The notes: generated by a model from the sequence alone, not told the origin. A DNA stretch of 64,000 bases from Geobacteraceae bacterium (GCA_009773645.1 WSYB01000018.1:133870-197869), one strand, 5' to 3'; shown: positions 24,259-33,644, numbered from the stretch's first letter. Numbers and translations: made by a program.

Positions 24259-27012
24259 ATGGCACGACCAGACTATTACGACGCTCCCGAATGCGAAACC
24301 CACGATGCGGGCGCCCCCAAGTTCTGCAAGAAATCGGAACCGGGGGAGGGGACGGAACGCTCCTGCGCCTACGACGGTGCCCGGGTGGTCCTCATGCCGA
24401 TCACCGATGTGATCCACCTGGTCCACGGCCCCATTGCCTGCGCCGGCAACTCATGGGACAACCGGGGTGCCCGTTCCAGCGACTCCCAGCTCTATCGCCG
24501 CGGCTTCACCACCGAAATGCTGGAAAACGACGTGGTGTTCGGCGGGGAGAAAAAGCTTTACAAGGCGATCCTGGAGCTGGCCGAACGCTACAGTCCGAAG
24601 GCGATCTTCGTCTATGCCACCTGCGTGACCGCCATGACCGGCGACGACGTAGAGGCGGTCTGCAAGGCGGCGCAGGAAAAGGTTTCAATGCCGATTATCC
24701 CGGTGAATACCCCCGGCTTCATCGGCGACAAGAACATCGGCAACCGCCTGGCCGGCGAGGTGCTGTTCAAGTACGTCATCGGCACCGCCGAGCCGGAATA
24801 CACCACCGACTACGACATAAATTTGATCGGGGAATACAACATCGCCGGTGACCTGTGGGGGATGCTCCCCCTGTTCGACCGGCTCGGCATCCGTATTCTT
24901 TCCTGCTTCAGCGGCGACGCCAAGTTCGAGGACCTTCGCTACGCCCACCGGGCCAAGCTGAACGTCATCATCTGCTCCAAGTCCCTCACCAACCTGGCGA
25001 AGAAGATGCAGAAGACTTACGGCATGCCCTACCTGGAGGAGTCGTTCTACGGCATGACCGATACGGCCAAGGGGCTGCGGGACATCGCCCGCGCCCTGGA
25101 CCTGGCGGTGAACGGCCTGGAGAAGACCGTCATGCAGGAGCGGGTGGAGCGGCTCATCGAGGAAGAGGAAGCGAAATGCCGGGAACGGATCGCTCCCTAC
25201 CGTGCCCGGCTGGAAGGGAAACGGTCGGTGCTCTTCACCGGCGGGGTGAAGACCTGGTCCATGGTCAACGCCTTGCGGGAACTGGGGGTGGAGATCCTCG
25301 CCGCCGGGACCCAGAACTCGACACTGGAAGACTTCTACCGGATGAAGGCTCTCATGCACAAGGACGCCCGGATCATCGAGGACACCAGCACCGCCGGGCT
25401 TCTGGCGGTCATGTACGAGAAGATGCCGGACCTGATCGTGGCCGGCGGAAAGACCAAGTTCCTGGCGCTCAAGACCAAGACGCCCTTCCTCGACATCAAC
25501 CATGGCCGCTCCCATCCCTACGCCGGCTATGAGGGAATGGTCACCTTCGCCAAACAGCTGGACCTGACGGTCAATAACCCCATCTGGCCGGTCTTGAACG
25601 CCAAGGCGCCGTGGGAGAAGAACGCGGGAGAGCTGGCGACCGATGTGGCTGCCGCGGCAAGACACGCCGAGGCGTTCCTGGCCGAAGACCTCTCCGTCTC
25701 CCGGGTGAAGGTGTCCGTAAAGCAGGCGACGGTCAATCCGCAGAAAAATTCTCCCGCATTGGGCGCTACGTTGGCGTACCTCGGCATCGACCGGATGCTC
25801 GGCCTGCTCCATGGCGCCCAGGGATGCTCCACATTCATCCGTCTCCAGCTGTCGCGGCACTTCAAGGAGTCCATTGCCCTCAACTCGACGGCCATGAGTG
25901 AGGATACCGCCATCTTCGGCGGCTGGGAAAACCTGAAAAAGGGAATCAAACGGGTCATCGACAAGTTTCACCCCGAAGTCGTGGGCGTCATGACCTCAGG
26001 TCTGACCGAGACCATGGGAGACGACGTCCGGAGCGCCATCGTCCACTTCCGCCAGGAAAACCCGGAATATGCGGAGATCCCCGTCATCCATGCAGCGACC
26101 CCCGATTACTGCGGCTCCATGCAGGAAGGGTACGCAGCGGCGGTGGAGGCGATCGTTTCCACCCTCCCTGCGGGGGAAGGGATCATCCCCGACCAGGTGA
26201 ATTTTCTCCCCGGTTGCCATCTGACTCCCGCGGACGTGGAGGAGGTGAAGGAGATCATCGAATCCTTCGGCCTCACTCCCCTGACCATTCCGGATATCTC
26301 CAACGCCCTGGACGGGCACATCGACGACGAGGTGTCACCCCTCTCCACCGGCGGCATTACGGTGGATGAAATCCGTAATGCCGCCCGGAGCAGCGCTACC
26401 ATCTATATCGGTGACTCCCTGGCCAAGGCTGCCTTGAAGCTCAAGGAGTCCTTCGGCATACCGGCCTATGGGTTCACCTCTGCCACCGGTCTGGCCGAGG
26501 TTGACCAATTGATGGAAACCCTTTCATCGATTTCCGGCCGGCCGATCCCCGAGAAGCATCGCCGCTGGCGTTCGCGGCTCATGGATGCCATGGTGGACAG
26601 CCACTATCAGTTCGGTGCCAAGAAGGCGGCCATCGCCCTGGAGGCGGACAACCTCAAGACCATTGCCCGTTTTCTCCACGGCATGGGGTGCGAGGTGCAG
26701 GCTGCCGTCTCGGCAACGCGGACCCGTGGGCTGGACGGACTGCCGAGCGAAAAGGTCTTTGTCGGTGACTTGGAGGACCTGGAAGATGCGGCGAAAGGTG
26801 CCGATCTCCTGGTGGCCAACAGCAACGGCCGTCAGGCAGCCGGCAAGCTGGGTATCAAGGCCCATCTCAGGGCAGGGTTGCCGGTTTTCGACCGGCTCGG
26901 AGCCCACCACAAGATGTGGGTCGGCTACCGGGGGACTCTGAACCTCCTGTTCGAGACGGCAAATATTTTCCAGGCGAACGCCAAGGAAGCGCAGAAACTG
27001 GCGCATAATTAA
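24259..27012 (+). CDS. nifEN: NifEN, fused FeMo-cofactor assembly scaffold
   Basis: A 917-residue fusion of NifE (residues about 1-470) and NifN (about 484-917) in one frame. NifE is seen in the Cys motifs AYDGARVVLMPITDVIHLVHGPIACAGNS and VYATCVTAMTGDD; NifN in GLLHGAQGCSTFIRLQLSRHF and the FLPGCHLTPADVEEVK stretch. NifEN converts the NifB product to FeMo-co before transfer to NifDK. Fusion of the two is known in Geobacter. ATG 24259 follows GAGGTG. A linker of about 15 residues with charged and helical character joins the halves. It heads the nifEN-nifX-ferredoxin-nifX2-draT run. Confidence 0.95.
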   Translation: MARPDYYDAPECETHDAGAPKFCKKSEPGEGTERSCAYDGARVVLMPITDVIHLVHGPIACAGNSWDNRGARSSDSQLYRRGFTTEMLENDVVFGGEKKLYKAILELAERYSPKAIFVYATCVTAMTGDDVEAVCKAAQEKVSMPIIPVNTPGFIGDKNIGNRLAGEVLFKYVIGTAEPEYTTDYDINLIGEYNIAGDLWGMLPLFDRLGIRILSCFSGDAKFEDLRYAHRAKLNVIICSKSLTNLAKKMQKTYGMPYLEESFYGMTDTAKGLRDIARALDLAVNGLEKTVMQERVERLIEEEEAKCRERIAPYRARLEGKRSVLFTGGVKTWSMVNALRELGVEILAAGTQNSTLEDFYRMKALMHKDARIIEDTSTAGLLAVMYEKMPDLIVAGGKTKFLALKTKTPFLDINHGRSHPYAGYEGMVTFAKQLDLTVNNPIWPVLNAKAPWEKNAGELATDVAAAARHAEAFLAEDLSVSRVKVSVKQATVNPQKNSPALGATLAYLGIDRMLGLLHGAQGCSTFIRLQLSRHFKESIALNSTAMSEDTAIFGGWENLKKGIKRVIDKFHPEVVGVMTSGLTETMGDDVRSAIVHFRQENPEYAEIPVIHAATPDYCGSMQEGYAAAVEAIVSTLPAGEGIIPDQVNFLPGCHLTPADVEEVKEIIESFGLTPLTIPDISNALDGHIDDEVSPLSTGGITVDEIRNAARSSATIYIGDSLAKAALKLKESFGIPAYGFTSATGLAEVDQLMETLSSISGRPIPEKHRRWRSRLMDAMVDSHYQFGAKKAAIALEADNLKTIARFLHGMGCEVQAAVSATRTRGLDGLPSEKVFVGDLEDLEDAAKGADLLVANSNGRQAAGKLGIKAHLRAGLPVFDRLGAHHKMWVGYRGTLNLLFETANIFQANAKEAQKLAHN

Positions 27013-27022
27013 ACGGGATTAT

Positions 27023-27200
27023 TGCCACGGAGTCACAGAGACACAGAGGAAGACTCATGACAGAATTAACAAGATAGACAGGGTAAGTAGGAAAGTAGGA
27101 AAATACTCAATGACAAAAGTGCCAGGGTTCTAACCCATTCTATTCTGTTTGTTAGATCAGATTCTTGATTTTCTCCGTGTCTCTGTGGCTCTGTGGCAAA
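27023..27200. repeat. Nested word-repeat hairpin between nifEN and nifX
   Basis: Outer arms: TTGCCACGGAGTCACAGAGACACAGAGGAA and TTCTCCGTGTCTCTGTGGCTCTGTGGCAA. Inner arms: ACAGAATTAACAAGATAGACAG and TCTATTCTGTTTGTTAGATCAG. It separates two nif genes on one strand. Confidence 0.75.
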
Positions 27201-27217
27201 AATGAAAGGTGGTACCT

Positions 27218-27604
27218 ATGAAAGTTGCATTCACAAGCAAGACCGGTGAAATGATCGACCAGCACTTCGGTATGTCCGATAGCTTCAGGGTCTGGGAGAT
27301 CGGGCCTGACGAAGCGCGTTACGTGGAGACCCTGACCGTGGGAAGTCATGGTGACGACGAGGAGGACAAGATCGGGGCACGGGCGGATCTGCTCAAGGAT
27401 TGCGCCATCGTCTACACCATGCAGATCGGCGGGCCGGCGGCGGCCAAGCTGGTGGCGCGGAAGATCCACCCCATGAAGACCACTGCCGTGGTTCCTGTCG
27501 CGGAGATAGTCGGCAAGCTGCAGGAAGTGCTCAGGGGGACCCCCCCGCCGTGGCTCAGAAAGGCGATGCACAAAGACCAGGCGGTGTCATTTCTGGACGA
27601 ATAA
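27218..27604 (+). CDS. nifX: NifX, FeMo-cofactor/precursor carrier
   Basis: A 128-residue protein from ATG 27218, after AGGTGG. It has the NifX/NifB-C fold motif at the start (KVAFTSKTGEMIDQHFGMSDSFRVWEI) with the conserved HFG, and a middle KDCAIVYTMQIGGPAAAKL. NifX holds NifB-co and the FeMo-co precursor as they move to NifEN and NifDK. Its position after nifEN agrees. A second NifX-like protein lies at 28043. Confidence 0.92.
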   Translation: MKVAFTSKTGEMIDQHFGMSDSFRVWEIGPDEARYVETLTVGSHGDDEEDKIGARADLLKDCAIVYTMQIGGPAAAKLVARKIHPMKTTAVVPVAEIVGKLQEVLRGTPPPWLRKAMHKDQAVSFLDE

Positions 27605-27682
27605 CCACAGGGACTCGGGACTTGGGACCAGTGACCGGTTTCAAGGTTTTCTGATCCCCGTTCCCCATTCCCTGATCCCTAA
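27605..27682. repeat. Word-repeat hairpin between nifX and ferredoxin genes
   Basis: GGGACTCGGGACTTGGGACCAGTGACC on the left is opposed by ATCCCCGTTCCCCATTCCCTGATCCC on the right, as imperfect inverse words. No gene is seen. Confidence 0.5.
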
Positions 27683-27699
27683 ACATAAAGGAGAGAATC

Positions 27700-27963
27700 A
27701 TGGCGTACATTACAGGACTGAGAAGAGACAAGACCGAATACACCCCCCAGTTCATCAATGCGATCGACGAGGAGACCTGCATCGGCTGCGGCCGCTGTTA
27801 CAAGGTCTGCGTTCACGACGTGCTCGCATACGAAGAGCTTGACGAGGACGATTCAGCCAAGATGTTCATGAAGGTCGCCAACCCCGGCAACTGCATCGGC
27901 TGCCAGGCCTGCGGCCGGACCTGTTCGAAGAAATGCTTCTCGTTCGAGCCGGTCGTGCTTTAA
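27700..27963 (+). CDS. Nif-associated 2[4Fe-4S] ferredoxin (FdxB/ferredoxin III type)
   Basis: An 87-residue ferredoxin. Cluster motifs are CIGCGRCYKVC near residue 28 and CIGCQACGRTC near residue 66, the latter followed by SKKCF. The N-terminus and the insert between the two motifs (VHDVLAYEELDEDDSAKMF) are typical of FdxB, the nif-specific ferredoxin III. It probably gives electrons to FeMo-co assembly or to NifH. AAAGGAGAG is the ribosome-binding site. Neighbours on both sides are NifX-like genes. Confidence 0.92.
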   Translation: MAYITGLRRDKTEYTPQFINAIDEETCIGCGRCYKVCVHDVLAYEELDEDDSAKMFMKVANPGNCIGCQACGRTCSKKCFSFEPVVL

Positions 27964-28028
27964 AACTGTGAAGGGTGAAGTGTGAAAGGTGAATTGACAG
28001 CACTTTTCACACTTCACTATTCACATTT
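27964..28028. repeat. Word-repeat hairpin (GTGAAGGGTGAA family)
   Basis: GTGAAGGGTGAAGTGTGAAAGGTGAA is opposed by TTTTCACACTTCACTATTCACA. Similar word arms occur at 36913 and 40070. Confidence 0.75.
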
Positions 28029-28042
28029 AACGGAGGTTTGCT

Positions 28043-28372
28043 ATGCTCATCGCTGTAGCATCCAAGGACGGAAAAGAGATCAACCAGCACTTCGGCCATG
28101 CGGAGCGGTTCCTCATCTATGATGTGGACGGTGCCGATGCCAAGCTGGTGGACGAGAAGATGGTGGAGCGCTACTGCTCCTATGATCAGGACCATCCGCT
28201 GCGGGCCCACCTGCTGGCGGCAATCGCCGGGGCACTGAAGGAGTGCCGCGCCGTGGTCTGCGCCCAGATCGGCCAGGGGCCGCAGATGGAGATGGAACGG
28301 CTCGGCGTCGACACCTTCGTGGCGGACGGGCCGATCAAGGCGACACTGGTGGAATTGGCAAAGCTGCTTTGA
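28043..28372 (+). CDS. Second NifX-like FeMo-cofactor-binding protein
   Basis: A 109-residue protein with the dinitrogenase iron-molybdenum cofactor domain: MLIAVASKDGKEINQHFGHAERFLIYD at the start and AVVCAQIGQGPQMEMERLGV in the middle. It is a full-length single domain. It could take part in cofactor transport beside NifX or act as the detached C-terminal domain that is missing from the short NifB at 37280. AGGAGG-like GGAGGTTTGCT is before the ATG. Confidence 0.88.
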   Translation: MLIAVASKDGKEINQHFGHAERFLIYDVDGADAKLVDEKMVERYCSYDQDHPLRAHLLAAIAGALKECRAVVCAQIGQGPQMEMERLGVDTFVADGPIKATLVELAKLL

Positions 28373-28375
28373 ACG

Positions 28376-28472
28376 ATCGAGGAACGAGGCACGGGGAGCG
28401 AGGAATGAGGCACGGGGAGCGAGGTGCTATAACGATTTCCCCATGCCTCGAACCCATGACCTCGCTCCTGAA
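28376..28472. repeat. Word-repeat hairpin (GAGGCACGGGGAGCGAGG family)
   Basis: Direct copies of GAGGMACGAGGCACGGGGAGCG on the left are opposed by CCCCATGCCTCGAACCCATGACCTCGCTCC on the right. Related to the element at 49379-49452. Confidence 0.7.
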
Positions 28473-28495
28473 GTTCATACAACGAGGTATGACCC

Positions 28496-29296
28496 ATGAG
28501 CAACAATTCATCATTTAACCACTGCAACCTTCCCCCCTGGGTCATTGCCTCGCGCCATTTCAGCGATCATCCCCACCCCCTGGAAATTCAGGGGGTGCGC
28601 GCCGCCAACCGCTTCCTGTTCCAGAAGCTCGACACCATCACCACGGCCTGCGAGCGGGCTCTGGTCTTCAATGATTACATGTCGGTAAAATTCCAGCTCC
28701 ACCAATGGGAGAGCCAGGCAACCGCCACGGCTCGCAAGAGCATCAAAAACAGCTACCTCCGCTTTCTTCGCGGCTGGATGATGGATTCCAATTCCATCGA
28801 GGGAGCGGTACTCAAGGGATGGGTGGAAAGCCGCATGGGGCTTCCTCCCACGTTCCACAAGGTCGGCATTCCCGGCATCCATGCCGAAGAGTACATGGTC
28901 TATGCCATGGACCGAACCAAGGGGAGCGCGAGGACCAATGCCATCAACTCCCAGCTCGACCTTCTCTTTGAATACTGCCAGTACGAGCTGGCCCGAGCCA
29001 TGTCCGACGACGACCGGATCAGGCTCTTCCGCGGCACCAATGACGCCAATGACCACGAAGTGGTGGAGATGCTCGGTAAACGGGAACAGATCGTCCGGTT
29101 GAACAACCTGGTTTCGTTCACCTCGGACGAGGAGCGGGCCTGGGAGTTCGGGGACACGGTCTGGGAGGTGTGGGTTCCCCTCTCCAAGATATTTTTCTTC
29201 AATGACCTTCTTCCCAACAGCATTCTCAAGGGGGAAGGGGAGTTCATGGTCATCGGCGGGGAGTACCGGGTGCGGCGGGTGATGTGCACCATGTGA
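28496..29296 (+). CDS. draT: DraT, NAD(+)-dinitrogenase-reductase ADP-ribosyltransferase
   Basis: A 266-residue protein. The DraT family is recognised from NLPPWVIASRHFSDHPHPLEIQGV at the start, LFRGTNDAND for NAD binding near residue 183, LVSFTSDEERAWEFG near residue 203 and the KGEGEFMVIGGEYRV end. The enzyme transfers ADP-ribose from NAD to an Arg on NifH when ammonium or darkness/low energy is sensed, inactivating the Fe protein. It is the last gene of the nifEN run and is followed by a terminator. A DraG-type hydrolase gene is at 35978-36868. Confidence 0.93.
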   Translation: MSNNSSFNHCNLPPWVIASRHFSDHPHPLEIQGVRAANRFLFQKLDTITTACERALVFNDYMSVKFQLHQWESQATATARKSIKNSYLRFLRGWMMDSNSIEGAVLKGWVESRMGLPPTFHKVGIPGIHAEEYMVYAMDRTKGSARTNAINSQLDLLFEYCQYELARAMSDDDRIRLFRGTNDANDHEVVEMLGKREQIVRLNNLVSFTSDEERAWEFGDTVWEVWVPLSKIFFFNDLLPNSILKGEGEFMVIGGEYRVRRVMCTM

Positions 29297-29336
29297 TCAT
29301 CGGCTGCAGGGAATGCGGTGAGGTCGCGGAAATATA

Positions 29337-29376
29337 AAAGGCACCGGCAGTGTAATCCCTGCCGGTGCCTTTATAT
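29337..29376 (+). terminator. Terminator after draT
   Basis: AAAGGCACCGGCAG pairs with CTGCCGGTGCCTTT across an eight-base loop, with A/T-rich flanks. Confidence 0.88.
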
Positions 29377-29503
29377 TTCATGGAGCTGTCGGGGAGGATT
29401 CATTGTTATTTCGTGTTCAAGTTTTCCTGGTGAGTGTCGATACATGAAAAAGTTGCTATGACCATTATGGTCAATACTACCAGGAACGTAGGGAGGAACA
29501 AGC

Positions 29504-29962
29504 ATGAGAAAGTCACTGGTTGCGCTTTTGGGAACTGTCGTTGTCTGCCTTGCACTGAATATCTCCGTGGCACGGGCCGATCAAAAGGAGGATGCTGTCA
29601 AGATGGTGAAGGAGGCAGCGGCGTTCTACAAGGCGAACGGCCTGGAAAAAGCCCTTGACGCGCTCAACGACCCCAAAGGGCCGTTTGTGAAGGGAGCGCT
29701 CTATGTATTTGCCTTCGATGCAAATGGTATCTTGCTTGCCAACGCAACGGCGCCCGACAAGGTTGGCCAGAATCTGCTGGAAGTGCCCGATTCCAAAGGG
29801 AAGAAATTCCGCAAGGAAATCGTCGAGTTGGCGAAAAAAGAGGGGACGGGTTGGGTCGATTACACGATCCTGAACCCCAAGAACAAGACGGAAGAGCAGA
29901 AAACCTCCTATGTTGAGATGGCCGGCGAACTGATTCTCGGTTGCGGCATATACAAAAAATAG
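29504..29962 (+). CDS. Periplasmic Cache-domain protein
   Basis: A 152-residue protein with signal peptide (MRKSLVALLGTVVVCLALNISVARA) and one Cache-like domain: KEAAAFYKANGLEKALDALNDPKGPF, then YVFAFDANGILLANATAPDKVGQNLLEV and GTGWVDYTILNPKN. Such domains bind small ligands outside the cytoplasm. It is nine bases upstream of an MCP gene with which it forms a unit, so it may deliver ligand to that receptor. GGAGGAAC is the ribosome-binding site. Confidence 0.85.
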   Translation: MRKSLVALLGTVVVCLALNISVARADQKEDAVKMVKEAAAFYKANGLEKALDALNDPKGPFVKGALYVFAFDANGILLANATAPDKVGQNLLEVPDSKGKKFRKEIVELAKKEGTGWVDYTILNPKNKTEEQKTSYVEMAGELILGCGIYKK

Positions 29963-29971
29963 GAGATAGAC

Positions 29972-32434
29972 ATGAAGGCTCGATCCTGGCTTTACACGAG
30001 CGCGGCCGTCATGCTGATCGGCCTTGCCGTGCTGGCGTTCGTCAGTATCTATTCGATCTACGATATCCGCAGCATCATCGCCCAGCTCACCGACCGCTCC
30101 ACACCCCTCCAAATCAAGACCACGGAGCTGCAGCGCTCCATCGAGTCGCTTACCGGGGTGCTGCTCCGTCTCGGGGTCGCCACCGACAAGCGGGAAGTGG
30201 CTGAGTTGGCGGCTGCCGCTGACGATCGTCTGAAGAACCTCAAGTCCGCCCTGGACGGCATCAAGGCGCTAGATGCCGCCCAGGGGGGCTCCATAGACGT
30301 TACGGTCATCGATAAGGTCTATGAGGATGTGAAGAATGCCACCCAGGCGCGCATCGAAAGTCTCGGTAATTTCCAGGAGGAGTCGCGGAAAGTCGAGGCG
30401 GACATCCAAAATGTGGAGCGGGTTCTGGCGGGCGTGCGGCGTGACATGCAGAACCTTACGGCGACAAGCTCCAAAACGGTCGCCAACTCATTCACGTCGT
30501 CCACCCAGATGGTTTCCGCCGCGCAACAGGTCAAGGATCTCGTCATCAAGCTGAAAGATGTGCAGGTTGTGCTGAAGGATATCGAAATGGCCAAGAGCAC
30601 GCCTGAGATCCTGGCCAACAAATCGAAGATGAAGAATACGGTGACGTCGATTCAGGAAATCAACGTCAACGACGAATCGGTGGCAACCGTCAAAAAGGCA
30701 GTCAGCGAGATATACCAGCAGTTCACCAGGCCCGAAACCGGCCTTGTGGCATTGAAACAGGCAGCCTTGGCAGGAAAGGATACCGGAGGGAAGTTCGCGG
30801 AAGAGAAGCGCCAGATCAGCAACGATCTGATGGAGCTTTCCATAAGCCTTAATGCCGCGACGGCCCGCATCGAGAAGCGTGTCGAGCAGAACCGCAAGGA
30901 CGTGGAAGGGGTGCTGGCTTCAAGCCAGCGTATTTCAGGCATCGATGCGGCGGTAAACGGCATTATGCTCGGCGCCAAGACTCTGGGCGCCAAAGTGCGT
31001 TCGCTCATGTTGAGTGAAACGGGCAAGGATGCCAATGCCGCCGCTGCCGAGATACGGTTGGTCTTCAACCAGATTACCCGGAATGCGGCCTTGGCCCGCA
31101 GAGAGCTGACCCAGATCAAACAGTCCGCCGCGCTGAAGAACATCGACGCGGCCACCGCTTCCGTCCGTGGCGCGGAGGTGTCGGCGGACAGAATCATTGC
31201 TGCCCAGCTCAAGATCATAGAGAGCAACGACAAGGCGAAGCAGGCTCTCGCTATGGTAAAAGACGCGGCGAATCGCGAGCTGAAAACCGGCGAGGAACTG
31301 GTACGCAGCACCGCCGCCGGGCAGAAACAGATGGTTGAGAAGACCAATGCCGCTGCCCAGAAGATGACGGCAACCATCATCACCCTCTCCATCATCATCG
31401 CCATACTGTCGGCCATTCCCCTGTGGTACACCATTATCCGCATCACCAGATCACTTGCCGGGGTGACAACCATGGTCCGCGACATTGCCGAAGGGGAGGG
31501 GGACTTGACCAAACGCCTCGACGAGAGCGGAAAGGATGAGTTTGCCGAACTGGCCCACTGGTTCAACCAGTTTGTCGGCAAGCTGCATACGACCGTGGTC
31601 ACCATTTCTTCCAGGGCTTCGGATGTATCGGTGGCCGCGGACGGGCTGTCGGAGCTCTCGACGAAAATGGTGTCCACCACAAGCCGGCTGGCACAGGAGG
31701 CCGACGGCATTGCCACATCCAGCGAGGAGATGTCGGCCACATCCCTCGATATCGCCCACAACTGCCAGGTCGCCGCGGAAAATGCCGCCGGAGCGGCGGA
31801 AATGACGGTAACCGGACGGGGCGTCATGGACAGCACCGTGTCCACCATGCGCAAGGTCGCCGAAGAGGTAGTGCAGACCTCCGACGTCGTCAACAGGCTC
31901 GGCGCGTCGACTGACCAGATTGCGGCAATCATCACCTCCATCGAGGATATCGCCGATCAGACCAACCTGCTGGCGCTCAATGCGGCGATTGAGGCCGCCC
32001 GGGCAGGCGACCAGGGACGCGGTTTCGCTGTCGTCGCCGATGAGGTGCGCGGACTGGCGGAGCGCTGTTCCGTCTCGGCCCATGAAATCAAGCAGATCAT
32101 CAGGTCAGTGCTTGATGAAACCGGTTCGGCAGTGCACGGCATGCAGCGGAGTGTGGCGGAGGTCAAATCCGGCGTAGCCGTCGCTGAAGAAGCGATGCAG
32201 ACCATGGACACGATCATCGGCAGGATCGACGCGGTTTCGACGCAGGTAGGCCAGATAGCGACCGCCTCGGAACAACAGAGCGCCACCACCAACCAGATCA
32301 CCCAATCGATCGCAAGCATCAGTCACTTGGCGGCGGAGGATTCCGACAGTTCCCGGAACGTGTCCGAATCTGCCGGTCAACTCGACGATCTGGCAGAAGA
32401 ACTGTCCGTCCTCATGGGGCGGTTCAAAACCTGA
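29972..32434 (+). CDS. Methyl-accepting chemotaxis protein with large periplasmic helical domain
   Basis: An 820-residue receptor. TM1 is residues about 9-30; a helical sensor region runs to residue 465; TM2 (about 468-492) is ATIITLSIIIAILSAIPLWY; HAMP follows (ITRSLAGVTTMVRDIAEGEGDLTKRL) and then the signalling domain with the conserved tip [20 protein letters not shown]. The sensor region is about twice as long as in classic MCPs. No known sensor family was recognised in it. It is coupled with the Cache protein gene upstream. Confidence 0.92.
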   Translation: MKARSWLYTSAAVMLIGLAVLAFVSIYSIYDIRSIIAQLTDRSTPLQIKTTELQRSIESLTGVLLRLGVATDKREVAELAAAADDRLKNLKSALDGIKALDAAQGGSIDVTVIDKVYEDVKNATQARIESLGNFQEESRKVEADIQNVERVLAGVRRDMQNLTATSSKTVANSFTSSTQMVSAAQQVKDLVIKLKDVQVVLKDIEMAKSTPEILANKSKMKNTVTSIQEINVNDESVATVKKAVSEIYQQFTRPETGLVALKQAALAGKDTGGKFAEEKRQISNDLMELSISLNAATARIEKRVEQNRKDVEGVLASSQRISGIDAAVNGIMLGAKTLGAKVRSLMLSETGKDANAAAAEIRLVFNQITRNAALARRELTQIKQSAALKNIDAATASVRGAEVSADRIIAAQLKIIESNDKAKQALAMVKDAANRELKTGEELVRSTAAGQKQMVEKTNAAAQKMTATIITLSIIIAILSAIPLWYTIIRITRSLAGVTTMVRDIAEGEGDLTKRLDESGKDEFAELAHWFNQFVGKLHTTVVTISSRASDVSVAADGLSELSTKMVSTTSRLAQEADGIATSSEEMSATSLDIAHNCQVAAENAAGAAEMTVTGRGVMDSTVSTMRKVAEEVVQTSDVVNRLGASTDQIAAIITSIEDIADQTNLLALNAAIEAARAGDQGRGFAVVADEVRGLAERCSVSAHEIKQIIRSVLDETGSAVHGMQRSVAEVKSGVAVAEEAMQTMDTIIGRIDAVSTQVGQIATASEQQSATTNQITQSIASISHLAAEDSDSSRNVSESAGQLDDLAEELSVLMGRFKT

Positions 32435-32571
32435 TCATTCTCCAGTGAAAGTTTTTTTCCACGGCAGGCCCCCTCTTCCGAGAAGGGGCCTATGTGCATG
32501 ATCTGTGCGCAAACGCCTTTCGACAACGTCTCAAAGTGGACGTCGGAATAAATATTCACTTGCCAACACAG

Positions 32572-32589
32572 TAGTATAAATATATACTA
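32572..32589. promoter_or_regulatory. Palindromic operator before vapBC
   Basis: TAGTATA-AATA-TATACTA is a perfect inverted repeat 29 bp before the vapB start. Antitoxins of this type bind such palindromes to repress their own operon. A/T-rich promoter sequence overlaps it. Confidence 0.6.
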
Positions 32590-32617
32590 AAAATATATAT
32601 TAATCCGGAGGCTGATC

Positions 32618-32845
32618 ATGAAAACTGCAAAGATATTTCAAAATGGACAAAGCCAGGCAGTCAGGCTTCCCAAAGAGTTTCGCTTCGACGACAGTGAGGT
32701 GTTCATCAAGAAGAGTGGAAACATTGTCCAGTTGATTCCTCGTACCGATTCGTGGAATTCACTATTCGGCAGCCTCAAAAAGTTTTCCCGTGATTTCATG
32801 GTTGAACGCATACAACCCGAACTGGACAAGCGGGAGAGTTTCTGA
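32618..32845 (+). CDS. vapB: VapB-type antitoxin
   Basis: A 75-residue protein. The N-terminal half is a SpoVT/AbrB-like swapped-hairpin DNA-binding domain (KTAKIFQNGQSQAVRLPKEFRF, with EVFIKKSGNIVQLIP), the usual VapB start. The C-terminal part would wrap the toxin. The stop codon overlaps the VapC start by one base (TGATG). The palindrome at 32572 is its probable operator. Confidence 0.9.
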   Translation: MKTAKIFQNGQSQAVRLPKEFRFDDSEVFIKKSGNIVQLIPRTDSWNSLFGSLKKFSRDFMVERIQPELDKRESF

Positions 32846-33246
32846 TGAAGCTGATGCTCGACACCAATATCTGTATTTACATCATCAAACAACGGCCGGC
32901 TGCCGTGCTCAAGCATTTTCTCGAATATCAGATTGGCGACATCGGCATTTCCTCAATTACCATTTCAGAATTGCGCTATGGAGTTGCCAAGAGTGCGCAC
33001 CGAGAGAAAAATGCCAAAGCCCTTGATGAGTTTATTATCCCTTTGGAAGTTGTCTCTTTCGATGAAGAGGCAGCGCATGTTTACGGTGACATTCGAGCAA
33101 CTCTGGAAAAGGGAGGCACGCCAATTGGTGCCATGGATATGCTTATTGCTGCTCATGCAGTATCTTTAGGAATTCCCCTGGTAACCAACAACCCCCGCGA
33201 ATTCGGACGTATCCCCGCCCTCAAAATTATCGATTGGACAGCCTAG
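32845..33246 (+). CDS. vapC: VapC-type PIN-domain ribonuclease toxin
   Basis: A 133-residue PIN domain. The acidic residues of the active site are in [10 protein letters not shown] (D6), ISELRYGV (E43), [11 protein letters not shown] (D96-99) and NNPREFGRI near the end. VapC toxins cleave tRNA or rRNA when freed from VapB. The 3' end overlaps by about 20 bases with a draG-like remnant on the other strand, which suggests that the module was placed next to, or into, that gene. Confidence 0.92.
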   Translation: MKLMLDTNICIYIIKQRPAAVLKHFLEYQIGDIGISSITISELRYGVAKSAHREKNAKALDEFIIPLEVVSFDEEAAHVYGDIRATLEKGGTPIGAMDMLIAAHAVSLGIPLVTNNPREFGRIPALKIIDWTA

Positions 33247-33575
33247 ATATTTTCTCAGCGAACGGTTCAGATCGCAGCAGCTTGGAATCTTCCCCCGCTG
33301 CCAGGTATGCAAGTTTCCGGGAGAGTTTGCCGATCTCGCCGGCAACCCGCTTGTCGAGACGCTTCAGCCAGCGTTGCGGGATGCTGTCGATCCCGTAGTA
33401 CGCCCCGGCCAGCCCGCCGATGATGGCGCCTGTGGTGTCCGCGTCCCCCGCTGGTTCACGGCCCTCACCACGCATTACTCAAAGTCGCGGCCCCGGAAGA
33501 AGAAGTGGCAGACCGTCTGGGAGGTGAGGGCGGCGTCGTGTGTACCGTGACTGAGGATGTGAAAACCTTGAGCCG
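33227..33575 (-). pseudogene. ADP-ribosylglycohydrolase (DraG-like) C-terminal remnant
   Basis: In the minus strand, [15 protein letters not shown], then a stop codon, then CVVRAVNQ, then a frame change, then [34 protein letters not shown], and the end at 33227. These pieces align with VVDTMQTVFHYFFKARDFEECLVGTVNQGGDADTT and following of the intact gene at 35978. The N-terminal two thirds are absent. It therefore is a decayed relative of the draG-like gene, lying next to vapC. Confidence 0.75.
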
Positions 33576-33615
33576 GCTTGAATTAAGCGGGAGTGCTCCC
33601 TGAGAAGAATTTGCA

Positions 33616-33644
33616 TTGACTTTGCCATGCTTATGGTTTAGCTT
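33616..33644 (+). promoter_or_regulatory. Possible sigma-70 promoter upstream of riboswitch 2
   Basis: TTGACT and TAGCTT separated by 17 bp, about 25 bp before the aptamer. The -10 is weak. Confidence 0.4.
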
